From: Lachnospiraceae bacterium
GTDB taxonomy: Bacteria > Bacillota > Clostridia > Lachnospirales > Lachnospiraceae
Reading direction: 5' to 3'
DNA: 64,000 nt
Assembly: GCA_030524705.1 (NCBI GenBank)
Contig: JAUNGD010000003.1
Coordinates: forward strand, 52,127 to 116,126
The translations under genes and the position numbers were made by a program. Shown here one piece after another: positions 17,135-26,791 of the stretch; within the stretch, counting starts at the first letter, position 1, and each line of letters begins with the position of its first letter. The notes beneath the pieces are model-generated. The model was not told where the DNA came from. It searched no databases and saw only the letters and a program-made list of their open reading frames with translations.

Positions 17135-18934
17135 TCAGATCGCCCTTGTAGCTTCCTTCAGCCACTCCTGCTCCTCTTTTGTCAGATAAGGCGCGATCGT
17201 ATCATACACCTGTGCGTGGTACGAATTCAGGAGGCCTCTCTCCTGCCCGGTCATCTGATCCGCATCAATTCCCTCCAGATCGAAGGGCACCATGGTCAGA
17301 TGCTCAAAGTGCATAAACTGTCCGAAGGACGTCTTCTCCGCCTTTTTGCAAACGATCATATTCTCATGACGGATACCGTACTGCCCCTCCACATAGTACC
17401 CCGGCTCGTCGGAGGTGATCATCCCCTCCTCAAATACTGCGCTGTCATTGCGCTCCGGTACTATCTTCCAGCGGAAGCCGTTCGGTCCCTCGTGTACATT
17501 CAGGTAATATCCCACGCCATGGCCTGTTCCATGGTTGAAATCTGCCCCCATTTCCCAGAGTGGGCCTCTTGCAAGATAGTCCAGATTCAGCCCGCAGCAG
17601 CCATAACGGAATTTGGCGGCGGCCAGATTCAGTGTCCCCCGCAGGACCGCAGTGAAAAACTTTCTCTGCTCATCAGTGATCGGCCCCATGACGATGGTTC
17701 TCGTAATGTCCGTGGTGCCCTCCAAATACTGTCCGCCGGTATCCGCCAGCAAAAGTCCCTTCGCCTCAATCGGCACGTCGGTTTCCGGCGTCGCCGAGTA
17801 GTGGTTCATCGCCGCATGCGGCCCGTAAGACATAATATAATCAAAGCTGTTTCCTAAAAAGTTTTCCTGCTCCGCCCTCAGCGCTTCCAGCTTTGCCATC
17901 GCACTCAGCTCCGTGATCGTCATTTTTCCGACGTTCTTTTTCAGCCAGTAAATGAATTTCGTCACGGCCACACCGTCCTTGATGTGCGCGATCCGTTCAT
18001 TTTCCACCTCCACCGGGTTCTTGACCGCCTTCGGAAGCAGCGTCAGATTCTCCTCATCCAGAATCTCCACATCTCCCGGAACGCTGCCTGCCAGCCGGCT
18101 GTTTACCTTTGCCCTGCAAAGCAGTACCCGTTTTCCTGCCTCCAGAGATGATGCGTAGGAATAAATATCGTCATAGGGCCGCAGCGTCACACCGTCTTTG
18201 CCAAGAGCAGCCTTCACCTCATCAGAAAATGCCTTCTCATTTGCAAACAGATAAATTTCCTCCCGGGTCATAGCCAGATGGGAAAGCACCACCGGATTGC
18301 AATGCACGTCGCCGCCCCGGATATTCAAAAGCCATGCGATGTCGTCCAGCGAAGTCAGAAGAAATACATCCACGTTCTTCTCCTGCATTTTTTCCCGTAT
18401 TTCCCTGCATTTATCACTGCGGGATCTTCCGGCCCATTTTACCGCAAGCTCACTGACCGGCTCGCAAGACAGCGCCGGCCTGTCCTCCCAGATCTCTCCC
18501 ACAAGATCCTCTGTCCCATTGAGGGATACATGGTTCTTTTTCAGCTTCTCCTCCAGGTCTGCCGCCGCCTTCGCGTTCACGGTGCGTCCGTCAAACCCAA
18601 GGCACTGCCCCTCCTTCAGATTTTTCTCAAGAAACTCATGCACGGTGGGAACCCCCGGCTCTCCCATTTTAAACAGCGTCACCGTACTGCCCGCAAGCTG
18701 CTGCTCTGCCTGGATAAAATAACGGCCGTCTGTCCACAGCCCTGCCATCTCCCGGGTCACCACAGCCGTACCCGCAGAACCAGTAAAGCCTGTCATATAT
18801 TTTCTGCATTTAAAATAATCCCCCACATACTCCGACGCATGAAAATCATCCGTGGGAATCAGGTAGGCATCCATCCCTTTTTCTTTCATCAAAGAGCGCA
18901 GCGCCGCAAGACGCTCCGGAATTGTATTGCTCAT
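17135..18934 (-). CDS. Xaa-Pro aminopeptidase, M24 family (three-domain type)
   Basis: The 599-residue enzyme removes an N-terminal residue preceding proline. Two creatinase-type N-terminal domains lead to a C-terminal pita-bread domain with metal ligands: LLADTGGQY, EGTTDITRT, HGTGHGVGYYLNVHEGP, TSDEPGYY and GIRHENM. It resembles the eukaryotic APP1-like long form. The frame is open to 19105, but ATG 18934 has AAAGGA upstream and gives the family N-terminus PERLAALRSLMKEKGMDAYL. Lying beside the opp genes, it fits breakdown of imported peptides. Confidence 0.93.
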   Translation of the reverse strand: MSNTIPERLAALRSLMKEKGMDAYLIPTDDFHASEYVGDYFKCRKYMTGFTGSAGTAVVTREMAGLWTDGRYFIQAEQQLAGSTVTLFKMGEPGVPTVHEFLEKNLKEGQCLGFDGRTVNAKAAADLEEKLKKNHVSLNGTEDLVGEIWEDRPALSCEPVSELAVKWAGRSRSDKCREIREKMQEKNVDVFLLTSLDDIAWLLNIRGGDVHCNPVVLSHLAMTREEIYLFANEKAFSDEVKAALGKDGVTLRPYDDIYSYASSLEAGKRVLLCRAKVNSRLAGSVPGDVEILDEENLTLLPKAVKNPVEVENERIAHIKDGVAVTKFIYWLKKNVGKMTITELSAMAKLEALRAEQENFLGNSFDYIMSYGPHAAMNHYSATPETDVPIEAKGLLLADTGGQYLEGTTDITRTIVMGPITDEQRKFFTAVLRGTLNLAAAKFRYGCCGLNLDYLARGPLWEMGADFNHGTGHGVGYYLNVHEGPNGFRWKIVPERNDSAVFEEGMITSDEPGYYVEGQYGIRHENMIVCKKAEKTSFGQFMHFEHLTMVPFDLEGIDADQMTGQERGLLNSYHAQVYDTIAPYLTKEEQEWLKEATRAI

Positions 18935-18983
18935 ATCTCTTTTTCCTTTCTGTTTTGTTACAATGTCTCTGTCAACCGGACAT

Positions 18984-18989
18984 ATTATA
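18984..18989 (-). promoter_or_regulatory. -10 element of the Xaa-Pro aminopeptidase promoter
   Basis: A perfect TATAAT lies 50 nt before the ATG, downstream of the oppA terminator. No good -35 is visible at the right distance. Confidence 0.5.
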
Positions 18990-19061
18990 ACAGATGCAGC
19001 GATAAAATGAAAGCAAAACCTCTGCAGCGAAAACAGCGTACCTATCGCATTCCACCACTGC

Positions 19062-19096
19062 AAAAAGGCGATACGGGAAAAATCCCATATCGCCTT
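19062..19096 (-). terminator. Terminator of the opp operon
   Basis: Arms AAGGCGATA (19065-19073) and its complement (19088-19096), an inner GGGA/TCCC and a 4-nt loop; on the minus strand it ends in a run of T. It lies about 60 bp after the oppA stop. Confidence 0.88.
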
Positions 19097-19156
19097 TCGT
19101 ACCATACTGTCTGATCCTCTTACGAGTTCATGCCTGTCAGAGCTGTCTGTACAAGA

Positions 19157-20773
19157 TTACTCTTCGATGTCAGCGTACATGAAGTACCAGTATCCGTAAG
19201 CTGAATGCCAGGACCCTGTGATCTTGCTGCTCTGCAGCCAGAAGTCATTGTAGTATGCCAACGGGCAGCAAGCTGCATCTTCCATCAGGATGTCCTCAGC
19301 CTCATGGAGTGCTGCGGAACGCTCCGCCGCATCTGTTGTAGAACGAGATACGTCCATAGCTGCATCATAAGCTTCGCTTGAATACTTACCATCGTTGTTT
19401 CCGTTTGTAGAGTACAGAAGATCCAGCATGTTGGACGGATCATCGTAGTCTCCTACCCAACCGTTACGAGCAATCTCAAACTCACCGTTACGACGCATCG
19501 GTGTGAAGCTTGACCACTCAACGATCTCAACCTCAAGAGTTACACCGATCTCCTTCCATGCATCCTGCAGGTACTCTGCAACCGCTTTGTGGTATCCTGC
19601 ATCGTTAGTGCTGTAGTGCAGAACCGGAAGTCCTTCTCCGTTCGGATAACCAGCTTCTTCCAGAGCAGCCAGTGCGCCGTCAATATCAGCAGTTGCACTC
19701 ATGTACGGCTCGCCGCCGTTTGCATTTGCTGCAAAATCAGTTCCGTCTGTATCCTTCCAGCCTTCGCCGATAAAGTTTGTTGCCGGTGAATAGGTTCCCT
19801 GCATCAGAGTGTTAGCGACATATTCTCTGTCAATAGCCAGGTTCAGAGCCTTACGAACCAGCGGGTTGTCAAACGGTTCAACCTGCGTATTGTAGGAAAT
19901 ATAGTAAGTACCGATGATCGGCTCTACATAGAACTCGTCGCTGTCTGCCAGGCTCGGGATTTCCTCTGTCGGAACATCCTTGATCATAAGAACTTCACCG
20001 TTCTGATATGCGCTGTAGGATGCGTTTGCATCTTCGATCAGGTTCCATTTGATACTTCCAAGTTTGATTGCATCTGCGTTCCAGTAGTTCGGGTTCTTGC
20101 TCATGATAATGTGTGAACCCGGTACCCATTCTGTTACCATGAACGGTCCGTTAGAAACGTATGTGGACGGATCAATTGCCCATGCATCGCCGTTTGCTTC
20201 TACTGTAGCTTCCTGAACCGGGCTCAGGGTAGCAAATGCTGCAAGGCTGTCAAAATATGTGCACGGTGCAGAAAGCTTAACTTCCAGTGTTTTATCATCC
20301 GGTGCTGTAACTGCCAGGGCATCCAGATCACCGTCAATAGCTTCTGAAAAACCTTCTACCATACCGAGAACGGTCTCTGCATACGGAGCTGCTACTTCCG
20401 GATCACAAACACGCTTCCAGCTGTAAACAAAATCATTTGCTGTCAGGTCACTTCCGTCTGACCATTTCAGGCCATCACGAAGATGGAAGGTCCAGGTGAG
20501 ACCATCCTCAGATGTTTCCCATGTCTCTGCCTGTCCCGGTGCAATCTGTCCATCCTGATCAACTGTCAGCAGACACTCAAATGCATGCAGAATCATGTTT
20601 CCACCATCTACAGCACTGTTCAGAGCCGGGTCGATTGTTTCCGGATCAGGACCAACCTGAACGGAAAGCTGTTTACCTTCTGCTTCTTCTGCCGCCGCAG
20701 TCATTACAGTTCCGGAAACCATGGATACTGTCATTGCTGCTGCAAGCAATACACTGATTACTCTCTTTTTCAT
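19157..20773 (-). CDS. oppA: Oligopeptide ABC transporter, substrate-binding protein
   Basis: The 538-residue protein is a family 5 extracellular solute-binding protein (GPDPETIDPALNSAVDG near the mature start, NRKVCD-like WKRVCDPEV, and GPFMVTEWVPG). The N-terminus MKKRVISVLLAAAMTVSMVSG is a signal peptide with likely cleavage after TAAA. No cysteine lipobox is present, unlike most Firmicute binding proteins. Two ATGs sit after AAGGAGG; the second (20773) has better spacing. It is the last gene of oppBCDFA, about 105 bp after oppF. Peptide specificity is inferred from the operon. Confidence 0.9.
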   Translation of the reverse strand: MKKRVISVLLAAAMTVSMVSGTVMTAAAEEAEGKQLSVQVGPDPETIDPALNSAVDGGNMILHAFECLLTVDQDGQIAPGQAETWETSEDGLTWTFHLRDGLKWSDGSDLTANDFVYSWKRVCDPEVAAPYAETVLGMVEGFSEAIDGDLDALAVTAPDDKTLEVKLSAPCTYFDSLAAFATLSPVQEATVEANGDAWAIDPSTYVSNGPFMVTEWVPGSHIIMSKNPNYWNADAIKLGSIKWNLIEDANASYSAYQNGEVLMIKDVPTEEIPSLADSDEFYVEPIIGTYYISYNTQVEPFDNPLVRKALNLAIDREYVANTLMQGTYSPATNFIGEGWKDTDGTDFAANANGGEPYMSATADIDGALAALEEAGYPNGEGLPVLHYSTNDAGYHKAVAEYLQDAWKEIGVTLEVEIVEWSSFTPMRRNGEFEIARNGWVGDYDDPSNMLDLLYSTNGNNDGKYSSEAYDAAMDVSRSTTDAAERSAALHEAEDILMEDAACCPLAYYNDFWLQSSKITGSWHSAYGYWYFMYADIEE

Positions 20774-20877
20774 CATATCCTCCTTATAGGTTTGATAATT
20801 TATGCGAACAGCGTTTTGCTGAAACACATCAAAGTTTACAATTGAGCTCCGGCAAACCGAAAGCCCTGACGTCCGTT

Positions 20878-21930
20878 CTAATTTACCTTCTCAAGGTTAT
20901 GGCACGCCGCATAATGTCCCTTGCTGACCTCGCGCCACTTCGGAACCTCTGCCGCACACTGCTCTGTCGCATATGGACATCTTGTGCGGAATCGACAGCC
21001 TGACGGCGGATTCAACGGACTAGGCACATCTCCCTTCAGAACAATACGCTTGTTTGCCCTTGCCACCTTCGGGTCTGCGATCGGAATCGCAGAAATCAGA
21101 CTCTTTGTATATGGATGCAGGCTATTGAAAATCAGCTCATAGCTGTCTGCCAGCTCTACCATCTTTCCGAGATACATAACGCCGATTCGGTTGGAAATAT
21201 GCTTCACTACGGAAAGGTCATGGGCGATGAACAGGTACGTAAGCCCCATCTCTGCCTGAAGATCTTCAAACATATTGACCACCTGCGCCTGGATGGAAAC
21301 GTCCAGCGCTGAAATCGGCTCATCGCAGACGATAAATTTCGGATCTACAGCCAGTGCCCGGGCAATACCGACACGCTGGCGCTGTCCGCCGGAGAACTCA
21401 TGGGGATAACGGTTCGCGTGCTCTGAATTCAATCCTACACATTCCAGCAGCTTCTGGATCTTGTTGTATCGGTCCTCCTTGGAGGATGCCAGCTTATGGA
21501 TGTCGATGGCCTCTCCCACGATGTCGCCCACAGTCATACGCGGATCCAGGCTGGCATACGGATCCTGGAAAACGATCTGCATCTCCCGGCGGTACGGCTT
21601 CATATCCACTGCGGTCTTTTTGCCGTATTTCGGCTGTCCGTTCTCCATCAGGTCATTGCCGTTTTCATCCATCAGCGGCACGTTTCCGCTGTCAAACAGA
21701 ACCTTGCCGTCATAAATAATGCGTCCCTTGGTGGGCTCATACAAACGCAGCAGGGATCGGCCTGTCGTTGTCTTTCCGCAGCCGGACTCTCCTACGAGTC
21801 CCAGCGTCTCTCCCTTGTTGATGAAGAAAGATACATCATCCACTGCCTGCACGTATTTTTTGTTCTTTCCAAATCCTCCCGCCGGAAAATACTGGTAAAG
21901 ATGTTCTACTTTGAGTAATTTCTCGCTCAT
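20878..21930 (-). CDS. oppF: Oligopeptide ABC transporter, ATP-binding protein
   Basis: The 350-residue ATPase has Walker [10 protein letters not shown], the ABC signature SGGQRQR and Walker [10 protein letters not shown]. The C-terminal region [17 protein letters not shown] plus a later Cys is the Opp/Dpp C-terminal extension, whose four Cys hold a 4Fe-4S cluster in a characterised DppD. An insert of about 40 residues near position 75 (after [15 protein letters not shown]) is longer than usual. Start ATG overlaps the oppD stop by 4 bp, so translation is coupled. Confidence 0.93.
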   Translation of the reverse strand: MSEKLLKVEHLYQYFPAGGFGKNKKYVQAVDDVSFFINKGETLGLVGESGCGKTTTGRSLLRLYEPTKGRIIYDGKVLFDSGNVPLMDENGNDLMENGQPKYGKKTAVDMKPYRREMQIVFQDPYASLDPRMTVGDIVGEAIDIHKLASSKEDRYNKIQKLLECVGLNSEHANRYPHEFSGGQRQRVGIARALAVDPKFIVCDEPISALDVSIQAQVVNMFEDLQAEMGLTYLFIAHDLSVVKHISNRIGVMYLGKMVELADSYELIFNSLHPYTKSLISAIPIADPKVARANKRIVLKGDVPSPLNPPSGCRFRTRCPYATEQCAAEVPKWREVSKGHYAACHNLEKVN

Positions 21931-22925
21931 TTCTCACTTCCTCCTTCCAGCTCGGCTTTCTGGTTCATCCAACATGAAGTATAATGGACGTCTCCGAAGA
22001 ACATCACCGGAGCCTTCTCCCGCAAACAAATCTGCATACAATTGTCACAACGGGAAGCGAAGGGGCAGCCCTTCGGGGGATTCAGGAGATCCACCGGCGT
22101 ACCTTCAATAGGAACAAGACGCTCATGCACCTTACTGTCCATCCTCGGGATACTGCGGATCAGTCCCTTTGTATATTCATGCCTTGGATTATAAAATATA
22201 TCATCGGTGGTACCGTACTCTACGATATTTCCAGCATACATAACCGCAATATGGTCGCACATGCTGGCAACGACTCCCAGGTCGTGGGTGATCATCATGA
22301 TCGCCATTCCCAGCTTATCCTTCAGTTCCATCATCAGCTCGAGGATCTGCGCCTGAATCGTCACGTCCAGAGCTGTCGTCGGCTCGTCCGCAATCAGCAG
22401 CTTTGGCTCACAGGCCAGTGCAATGGCAATCATGACACGCTGTCTCATACCGCCGGAAAGCTCATGCGGATACTGCTTCAGACGTTTTTCCGGCTCATTG
22501 ATGCCCACAAGCTGCAGCAGCTCGATGGCCCTGGCCTGGATCTCGCTCTTGGACTTATCCGTATGGAGCTTTAAAACCTCCCGAATCTGATTTCCGATCG
22601 TGTATACCGGATTCAGACTCGTCATCGGATCCTGGAAAATAATTGCAATCTCATTGCCCCGCATTTTCTGCATCTCTTTTTCTGACATGTCATTTACACG
22701 GTGCCCGTTGAAATCCAGCGTTCCTCCCAGCAGTTTGCCGGGATATGCAGTCAGTCCCATGAGACTGTAGGCCGTTACAGACTTACCTGAACCGCTCTCG
22801 CCTACGATTCCCAGAACTTCTCCCTCTTTTATATGAAATGACACATCATTCAGCGCCTTTACCTCTCCGGCCGGTGTGAAGAAAGAGAGGCGTTCATGCT
22901 CGATATTAACTAAATATTCACTCAT
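21927..22925 (-). CDS. oppD: Oligopeptide ABC transporter, ATP-binding protein
   Basis: The 332-residue partner of OppF in the heterodimeric ATPase. Walker A is GESGSGKS, the signature LSGGMRQR, and Walker B LLIADEPTTALD. The C-terminal extension has CPFASRCDNCMQIC, matching the cysteine-rich Opp/Dpp tail. It lies 15 bp after oppC and overlaps oppF by 4 bp. Confidence 0.94.
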   Translation of the reverse strand: MSEYLVNIEHERLSFFTPAGEVKALNDVSFHIKEGEVLGIVGESGSGKSVTAYSLMGLTAYPGKLLGGTLDFNGHRVNDMSEKEMQKMRGNEIAIIFQDPMTSLNPVYTIGNQIREVLKLHTDKSKSEIQARAIELLQLVGINEPEKRLKQYPHELSGGMRQRVMIAIALACEPKLLIADEPTTALDVTIQAQILELMMELKDKLGMAIMMITHDLGVVASMCDHIAVMYAGNIVEYGTTDDIFYNPRHEYTKGLIRSIPRMDSKVHERLVPIEGTPVDLLNPPKGCPFASRCDNCMQICLREKAPVMFFGDVHYTSCWMNQKAELEGGSEK

Positions 22926-22940
22926 TTTTGCTCTCCTTCC

Positions 22941-23993
22941 TTAATTTTTCATCTTCGGGTCAAAGGCATCTCTCAGACCGTCACCCAGCAGGTTAAAGCC
23001 AAGGATGATCAAGCTGATCAATGCTGCTGGAATGAACAGCAGGTACGGATATGTATTAAATCCGTTGATCGCATCGCTGGCAAGACTTCCAAGAGAAGGC
23101 ATCGGCACTGCAACTCCAAGGCCCAGGAAGCTCAGGAAGCTCTCTGTAAAAATGGACGACGGAATCTGCAATGTCGTGGTAACGATCAGCGTACCGATAC
23201 AGTTCGTCAGCAGATGCTTCTTGATGATTCTTGCATTGGATGCGCCCAGAGCCCGGGCCGCCGTTACGTATTCGCTTTCCTTTAAGGTTAATATCTGGCT
23301 TCGCACCATACGGGCCATACCGCCCCAGTATAAAAGAGCAAATACGATGAAAATACTGATCAGATTTCTTCCGAGAACCTGGATCCAGCCGAAGCCCGGC
23401 ATCGCAGACAAATTTTCAAGAGGCGCCTTCAGTGCAAAGGACAGCAGTACGATCAACAGAATATCAGGTATCGTATATATGATGTCCACGATTCGCATCA
23501 TGATGATATCAACCCATCCTCCGAAAAATGCTGCGATGGAACCGAAAATGGAACCAACCACGAGGATAATGACTGCCGCCACCAGACCGACGATCAGGGA
23601 GACACGGCTTCCCATCATCACGCGGATCGCATAGTCACGTCCATGCTTGTCGGTACCCAGGAAATGCGGGAATACCTTTTCTCCTGCATCAATCCGCTCC
23701 TGCTCCTCCTCTGAATATTCCATCGGCGCGAGATGCTCGCTGCCCCGGATCTGCTGCTCATAGCTGTACGGATAAAAAGCAGGAACAAAAAATGAAAATA
23801 TCATAATAATAACGATAACCACAAGGCTGACCATCGCCACCTTATTTTTCAGCAGGCGGCGCATACCGTCTTTCCAGAAGCTGACGCTGTCCCGCATAAT
23901 TACAAGACTCTGCTTTTCTTCATTTGAAGCGGGAAGGAAATCATCCGGATTCAGTCGTGCCTGGAAGCTTAATGGATTTGGATTTTCTTTCAT
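22941..23993 (-). CDS. oppC: Oligopeptide ABC transporter, permease
   Basis: A 350-residue permease with an OppC-type N-terminal cytoplasmic segment of about 45 residues, a first helix, an extracellular loop with LGTDKHGRDYAIRVMMGSRV, and the five core helices. The coupling segment YVTAARALGASNARIIKKHL is the EAA motif that docks onto OppD/OppF. It follows oppB by 14 bp. Confidence 0.94.
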   Translation of the reverse strand: MKENPNPLSFQARLNPDDFLPASNEEKQSLVIMRDSVSFWKDGMRRLLKNKVAMVSLVVIVIIMIFSFFVPAFYPYSYEQQIRGSEHLAPMEYSEEEQERIDAGEKVFPHFLGTDKHGRDYAIRVMMGSRVSLIVGLVAAVIILVVGSIFGSIAAFFGGWVDIIMMRIVDIIYTIPDILLIVLLSFALKAPLENLSAMPGFGWIQVLGRNLISIFIVFALLYWGGMARMVRSQILTLKESEYVTAARALGASNARIIKKHLLTNCIGTLIVTTTLQIPSSIFTESFLSFLGLGVAVPMPSLGSLASDAINGFNTYPYLLFIPAALISLIILGFNLLGDGLRDAFDPKMKN

Positions 23994-24007
23994 CTTGTCT
24001 TCCCTCC

Positions 24008-24925
24008 TTATTTCAGTTTGATACGCGGGTCTACGATCTTGTAGACAATATCAACAACAACGTTCATTAACACCATCAAAGTTGCCAGGAAAATCGTGGT
24101 CCCCATGATAACGGTATAGTCACGGTTCGTAATAGATCCGATGAATTCGCTGCCCAGTCCCGGGATCGTAAATATCTTCTCTACGATAAAGCTTCCCGTA
24201 ACGGTATATGCAAGCAACGGTCCCATGTAGGTTACGATCGGCAATATTGCATTTCGCAGCGCATGCTTGAAAAGGCTGACAAACTGATTCAGACCCTTTG
24301 CTTTAGCTGTACGCATGTAATCCTGTCCCAGAACGTCCAGCATCGAGGACCGCATCAGACGGGTAATATAAGCCGTTGGATAAAAAGCCAAAGCCGTTAC
24401 CGGCATAATATAGTGCTTCCAAGTAGAAAGTCCAAGTGTGGGGAGCCATCCCAGACGCACACCGAATACATACATAAGCAGTGTGCAGATAACAAAGCTG
24501 GGCACCGCTATTCCGCAGGTCGCTATGACAATAATGATATTATCGCTTATTTTTCCCCTGTTCAGCGCTGAAATACAGCCCAGCGGTACACCAATACAGA
24601 AAGCTACCAAAACGGCTATTCCTCCGAGCCTTGCCGATACCGGGAACTTCGTTGAAATAATCATGGAAACGGTACGTCCGCGCTGCTTCAGGCTGTCACC
24701 AAAATCTCCGTGAACTGCATCCTTCATATAGGTGAGGTACTGTTCAAACAGCGGCTTATCCAGCCCATATTTCTCCTCCAGGGCTGCCATTGCCTTCGGA
24801 CTGACTGCTTTCTCTGACAAAAAGGGACCGCCGGGCACCATATTCATCAGGAAAAACGTTAATGTGGCGACTAACCAGATCGTGACGATTGCCATACCCA
24901 ATCGTTTTAAGATGTACTTTACCAT
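24008..24925 (-). CDS. oppB: Oligopeptide ABC transporter, permease
   Basis: First gene of the operon; 305 residues, six helices. The N-terminal helix (MVKYILKRLGMAIVTIWLVA) and LEEKYGLDKPLFEQYLTYMKD are typical of OppB/DppB, and DYMRTAKAKGLNQ is the EAA coupling motif. A consensus promoter and a leader of about 180 nt with a hairpin precede it. AAGGAG lies 9 nt before the ATG. Confidence 0.94.
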   Translation of the reverse strand: MVKYILKRLGMAIVTIWLVATLTFFLMNMVPGGPFLSEKAVSPKAMAALEEKYGLDKPLFEQYLTYMKDAVHGDFGDSLKQRGRTVSMIISTKFPVSARLGGIAVLVAFCIGVPLGCISALNRGKISDNIIIVIATCGIAVPSFVICTLLMYVFGVRLGWLPTLGLSTWKHYIMPVTALAFYPTAYITRLMRSSMLDVLGQDYMRTAKAKGLNQFVSLFKHALRNAILPIVTYMGPLLAYTVTGSFIVEKIFTIPGLGSEFIGSITNRDYTVIMGTTIFLATLMVLMNVVVDIVYKIVDPRIKLK

Positions 24926-24950
24926 TCTGCATTTCTCCTTTTCTTTTTAC

Positions 24951-24982
24951 AAAAAGGGCCCGTATAGAAAATCTATCAGCCC
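24951..24982 (-). promoter_or_regulatory. Terminator-like hairpin in the opp leader
   Basis: On the minus strand GGGC...GCCC encloses ATAGA/TCTAT and is followed at once by TTTTT, about 25 nt before the oppB start. It could be an attenuator or weak terminator. Confidence 0.5.
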
Positions 24983-25111
24983 ATTTAGTACAAATAAATA
25001 TATGCAAAAATATGTTTTGGATCCTGATAATTTCACAGCCTCTCCGTTTACCGGAAAACATGCATTGCTGTGCAGTTGTAAAGTAATAATGCACAAGAAA
25101 ACAACACATTT

Positions 25112-25140
25112 ATTCTATTGAATTTCGACATATATGTCAA
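25112..25140 (-). promoter_or_regulatory. Promoter of oppBCDFA
   Basis: TTGACA (25140-25135), a 17-nt spacer and TAGAAT (25117-25112). The start near 25105 leaves a leader of about 180 nt containing CACAGC/GCTGTG around a TCCG-GTAAA-CGGA hairpin. Confidence 0.82.
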
Positions 25141-25213
25141 GTAAATCATGTCAAAAAAGACGCTTAAATTCTTCCAGGCTCCAACAAATGTATTTATATC
25201 ACAGAAAAAAACG

Positions 25214-25249
25214 CAAAAAAAGCCCGAAAGCACTGCTTCCAGTACTTTC
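25214..25249 (-). terminator. Terminator after tRNA-Trp
   Basis: On the minus strand a 10-bp stem GAAAGTACTG/CAGTGCTTTC with a 4-nt loop precedes seven T. It lies just downstream of the tRNA. Confidence 0.9.
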
Positions 25250-25260
25250 AGACTTTAAAA

Positions 25261-25331
25261 CAGGGGTTGAGAGAATCGAACTCCCACTAAGAGTTTTGGA
25301 GACTCCTGTCATACCACTTGACCAAACCCCT
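25261..25331 (-). tRNA. tRNA-Trp (anticodon CCA)
   Basis: The 71-nt cloverleaf has acceptor arms AGGGGTT/AACCCCT, an anticodon loop CTCCAAA with CCA at positions 34-36 on a GGAGT/ACTCT stem, and the T-arm loop TTCGATT. The discriminator is G; CCA is not encoded and must be added. It has its own consensus promoter and terminator, so it is a single-gene transcription unit. Confidence 0.95.
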
Positions 25332-25338
25332 ATATGAT

Positions 25339-25375
25339 AACTCACCAGATATTTATATCACAGAACCGGTGAGTT
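25339..25375. repeat. Dyad symmetry over the tRNA-Trp promoter
   Basis: AACTCACC (25339-25346) and GGTGAGTT (25368-25375) form perfect 8-bp arms, 21 bp apart, that flank the -10 element and touch the -35. Confidence 0.6.
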
Positions 25376-25380
25376 GTCAA
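25352..25380 (-). promoter_or_regulatory. Promoter of tRNA-Trp
   Basis: TTGACA (25380-25375), a 17-nt spacer and TATAAA (25357-25352), about 20 nt before the tRNA 5' end. Confidence 0.85.
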
Positions 25381-25426
25381 ATCAATTTTCAAAAATTTTC
25401 ACTTATATTTCTCAGCTATATTTTTT

Positions 25427-26791
25427 TCACAGAATCGCCGCTATCGCATCCCGAACGTTTCGGACCCCGGTGAGCTTTATCCCCTCCACCCTGGAAGCCT
25501 GCTTTCTGCATACCTCCGGAAGGATCACAGTGTCAAAACCCAGCTTTTTCGCTTCCCGGACACGCTGCTCCGCCATGCTGACGGAGCGTACCTCACCGCT
25601 GAGTCCCACCTCGCCGAAGGCAATCGTCTTCTCATCAATCGGCACATCCTTCATGCTGGAAGCCACCGCCAGGATAATGCCGAGATCCAGAGCTGGCTCG
25701 TTCATCCGGATACCTCCTGTGATATTGACGTATGCATCGCAGGAGGACAGGCCCATCCCTGCCCGCTTTTCCAGAACGGCCATCAGAAGATTGACCCTGT
25801 TCAGATCCGTCCCTGCGGCAGTCCTGCGGGGGAAAGCAAGATTGCTCCGGCATACCAAAGCCTGCACCTCCAGAAGCACCGGCCTTGTCCCTTCCATCGT
25901 ACACGTCACAATGGAACCGGAGGCTCCCTCCGGCTTTCCCTCCAGCATGTACTCAGAAGGATTCGGCACCTCCCGAAGCCCCGACTCCCGCATCTCGAAT
26001 ACGCCGATCTCATTCGTGGAGCCGAAGCGGTTTTTGACACCCCGGAGCACGCGGTACGCTGCATGGCGGTCTCCCTCAAAATAGAGAACGGTATCCACCA
26101 TATGTTCCAGCACCCTTGGCCCGGCCACAACACCTTCCTTCGTCACATGGCCGACAATGAAAATAGATATGTTCATTCCCTTGGCAATCTGCATCAATAC
26201 CCCGGTGGATTCCCTTACCTGGGAAACACTTCCCGGCGCAGAGGCCACGTTCTCATTGTACATGGTCTGAATAGAGTCTATGATGACGACCTCCGGGCCC
26301 ACCCGGGTAATCGTTTCCCGGATGTCCTCCAGATTTGTCTCACATAAAATCATCAGATGGTCTGTGAAATTCCCCATGCGTTCCGCCCTCATGCGGATCT
26401 GCTGCAGCGACTCCTCGCCGGAAATATACAGCACCTTTTTTTCTTTCTGAGAAAGGTTCCGGCACATCTGAAGCAGGATCGTGGACTTTCCGATGCCGGG
26501 GTCTCCCCCCACCAGCACCAGAGAGCCCTGAACGATACCGCCGCCCAGCACCCGGTCCAGCTCATGGATGCCGGTACTCATTCTGGCGGTCTCGCTGATC
26601 TCTATCTGTGAAAGCGACCTGGGCCGTGCAGCCTCCCGTCGGCTGCTCTCGGACGTCAGCGTCTTTTTCGCCGCTATCCTTGGTTCTTCCGCAAAGGAAT
26701 TCCACTCTTTGCAGCCCGGACACTGTCCCATCCATTTAGCCGATTCAAACCCGCAGTTCTGGCAAAAAAATACGCTCTTCGCCTTTGCCAT
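25427..26791 (-). CDS. radA: DNA repair protein RadA
   Basis: RadA is a RecA-like ATPase that promotes branch migration in recombination. The 454-residue protein starts with a C4 zinc finger (CQNCGFESAKWMGQCPGC), then Walker A GGDPGIGKST, the RadA-specific KNRFG motif and a Lon protease-like C-terminal domain with FGEVGLSGEVRSV. Length is normal. The ATG abuts the stop of the upstream small gene, so the two are translationally linked. Confidence 0.97.
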   Translation of the reverse strand: MAKAKSVFFCQNCGFESAKWMGQCPGCKEWNSFAEEPRIAAKKTLTSESSRREAARPRSLSQIEISETARMSTGIHELDRVLGGGIVQGSLVLVGGDPGIGKSTILLQMCRNLSQKEKKVLYISGEESLQQIRMRAERMGNFTDHLMILCETNLEDIRETITRVGPEVVIIDSIQTMYNENVASAPGSVSQVRESTGVLMQIAKGMNISIFIVGHVTKEGVVAGPRVLEHMVDTVLYFEGDRHAAYRVLRGVKNRFGSTNEIGVFEMRESGLREVPNPSEYMLEGKPEGASGSIVTCTMEGTRPVLLEVQALVCRSNLAFPRRTAAGTDLNRVNLLMAVLEKRAGMGLSSCDAYVNITGGIRMNEPALDLGIILAVASSMKDVPIDEKTIAFGEVGLSGEVRSVSMAEQRVREAKKLGFDTVILPEVCRKQASRVEGIKLTGVRNVRDAIAAIL

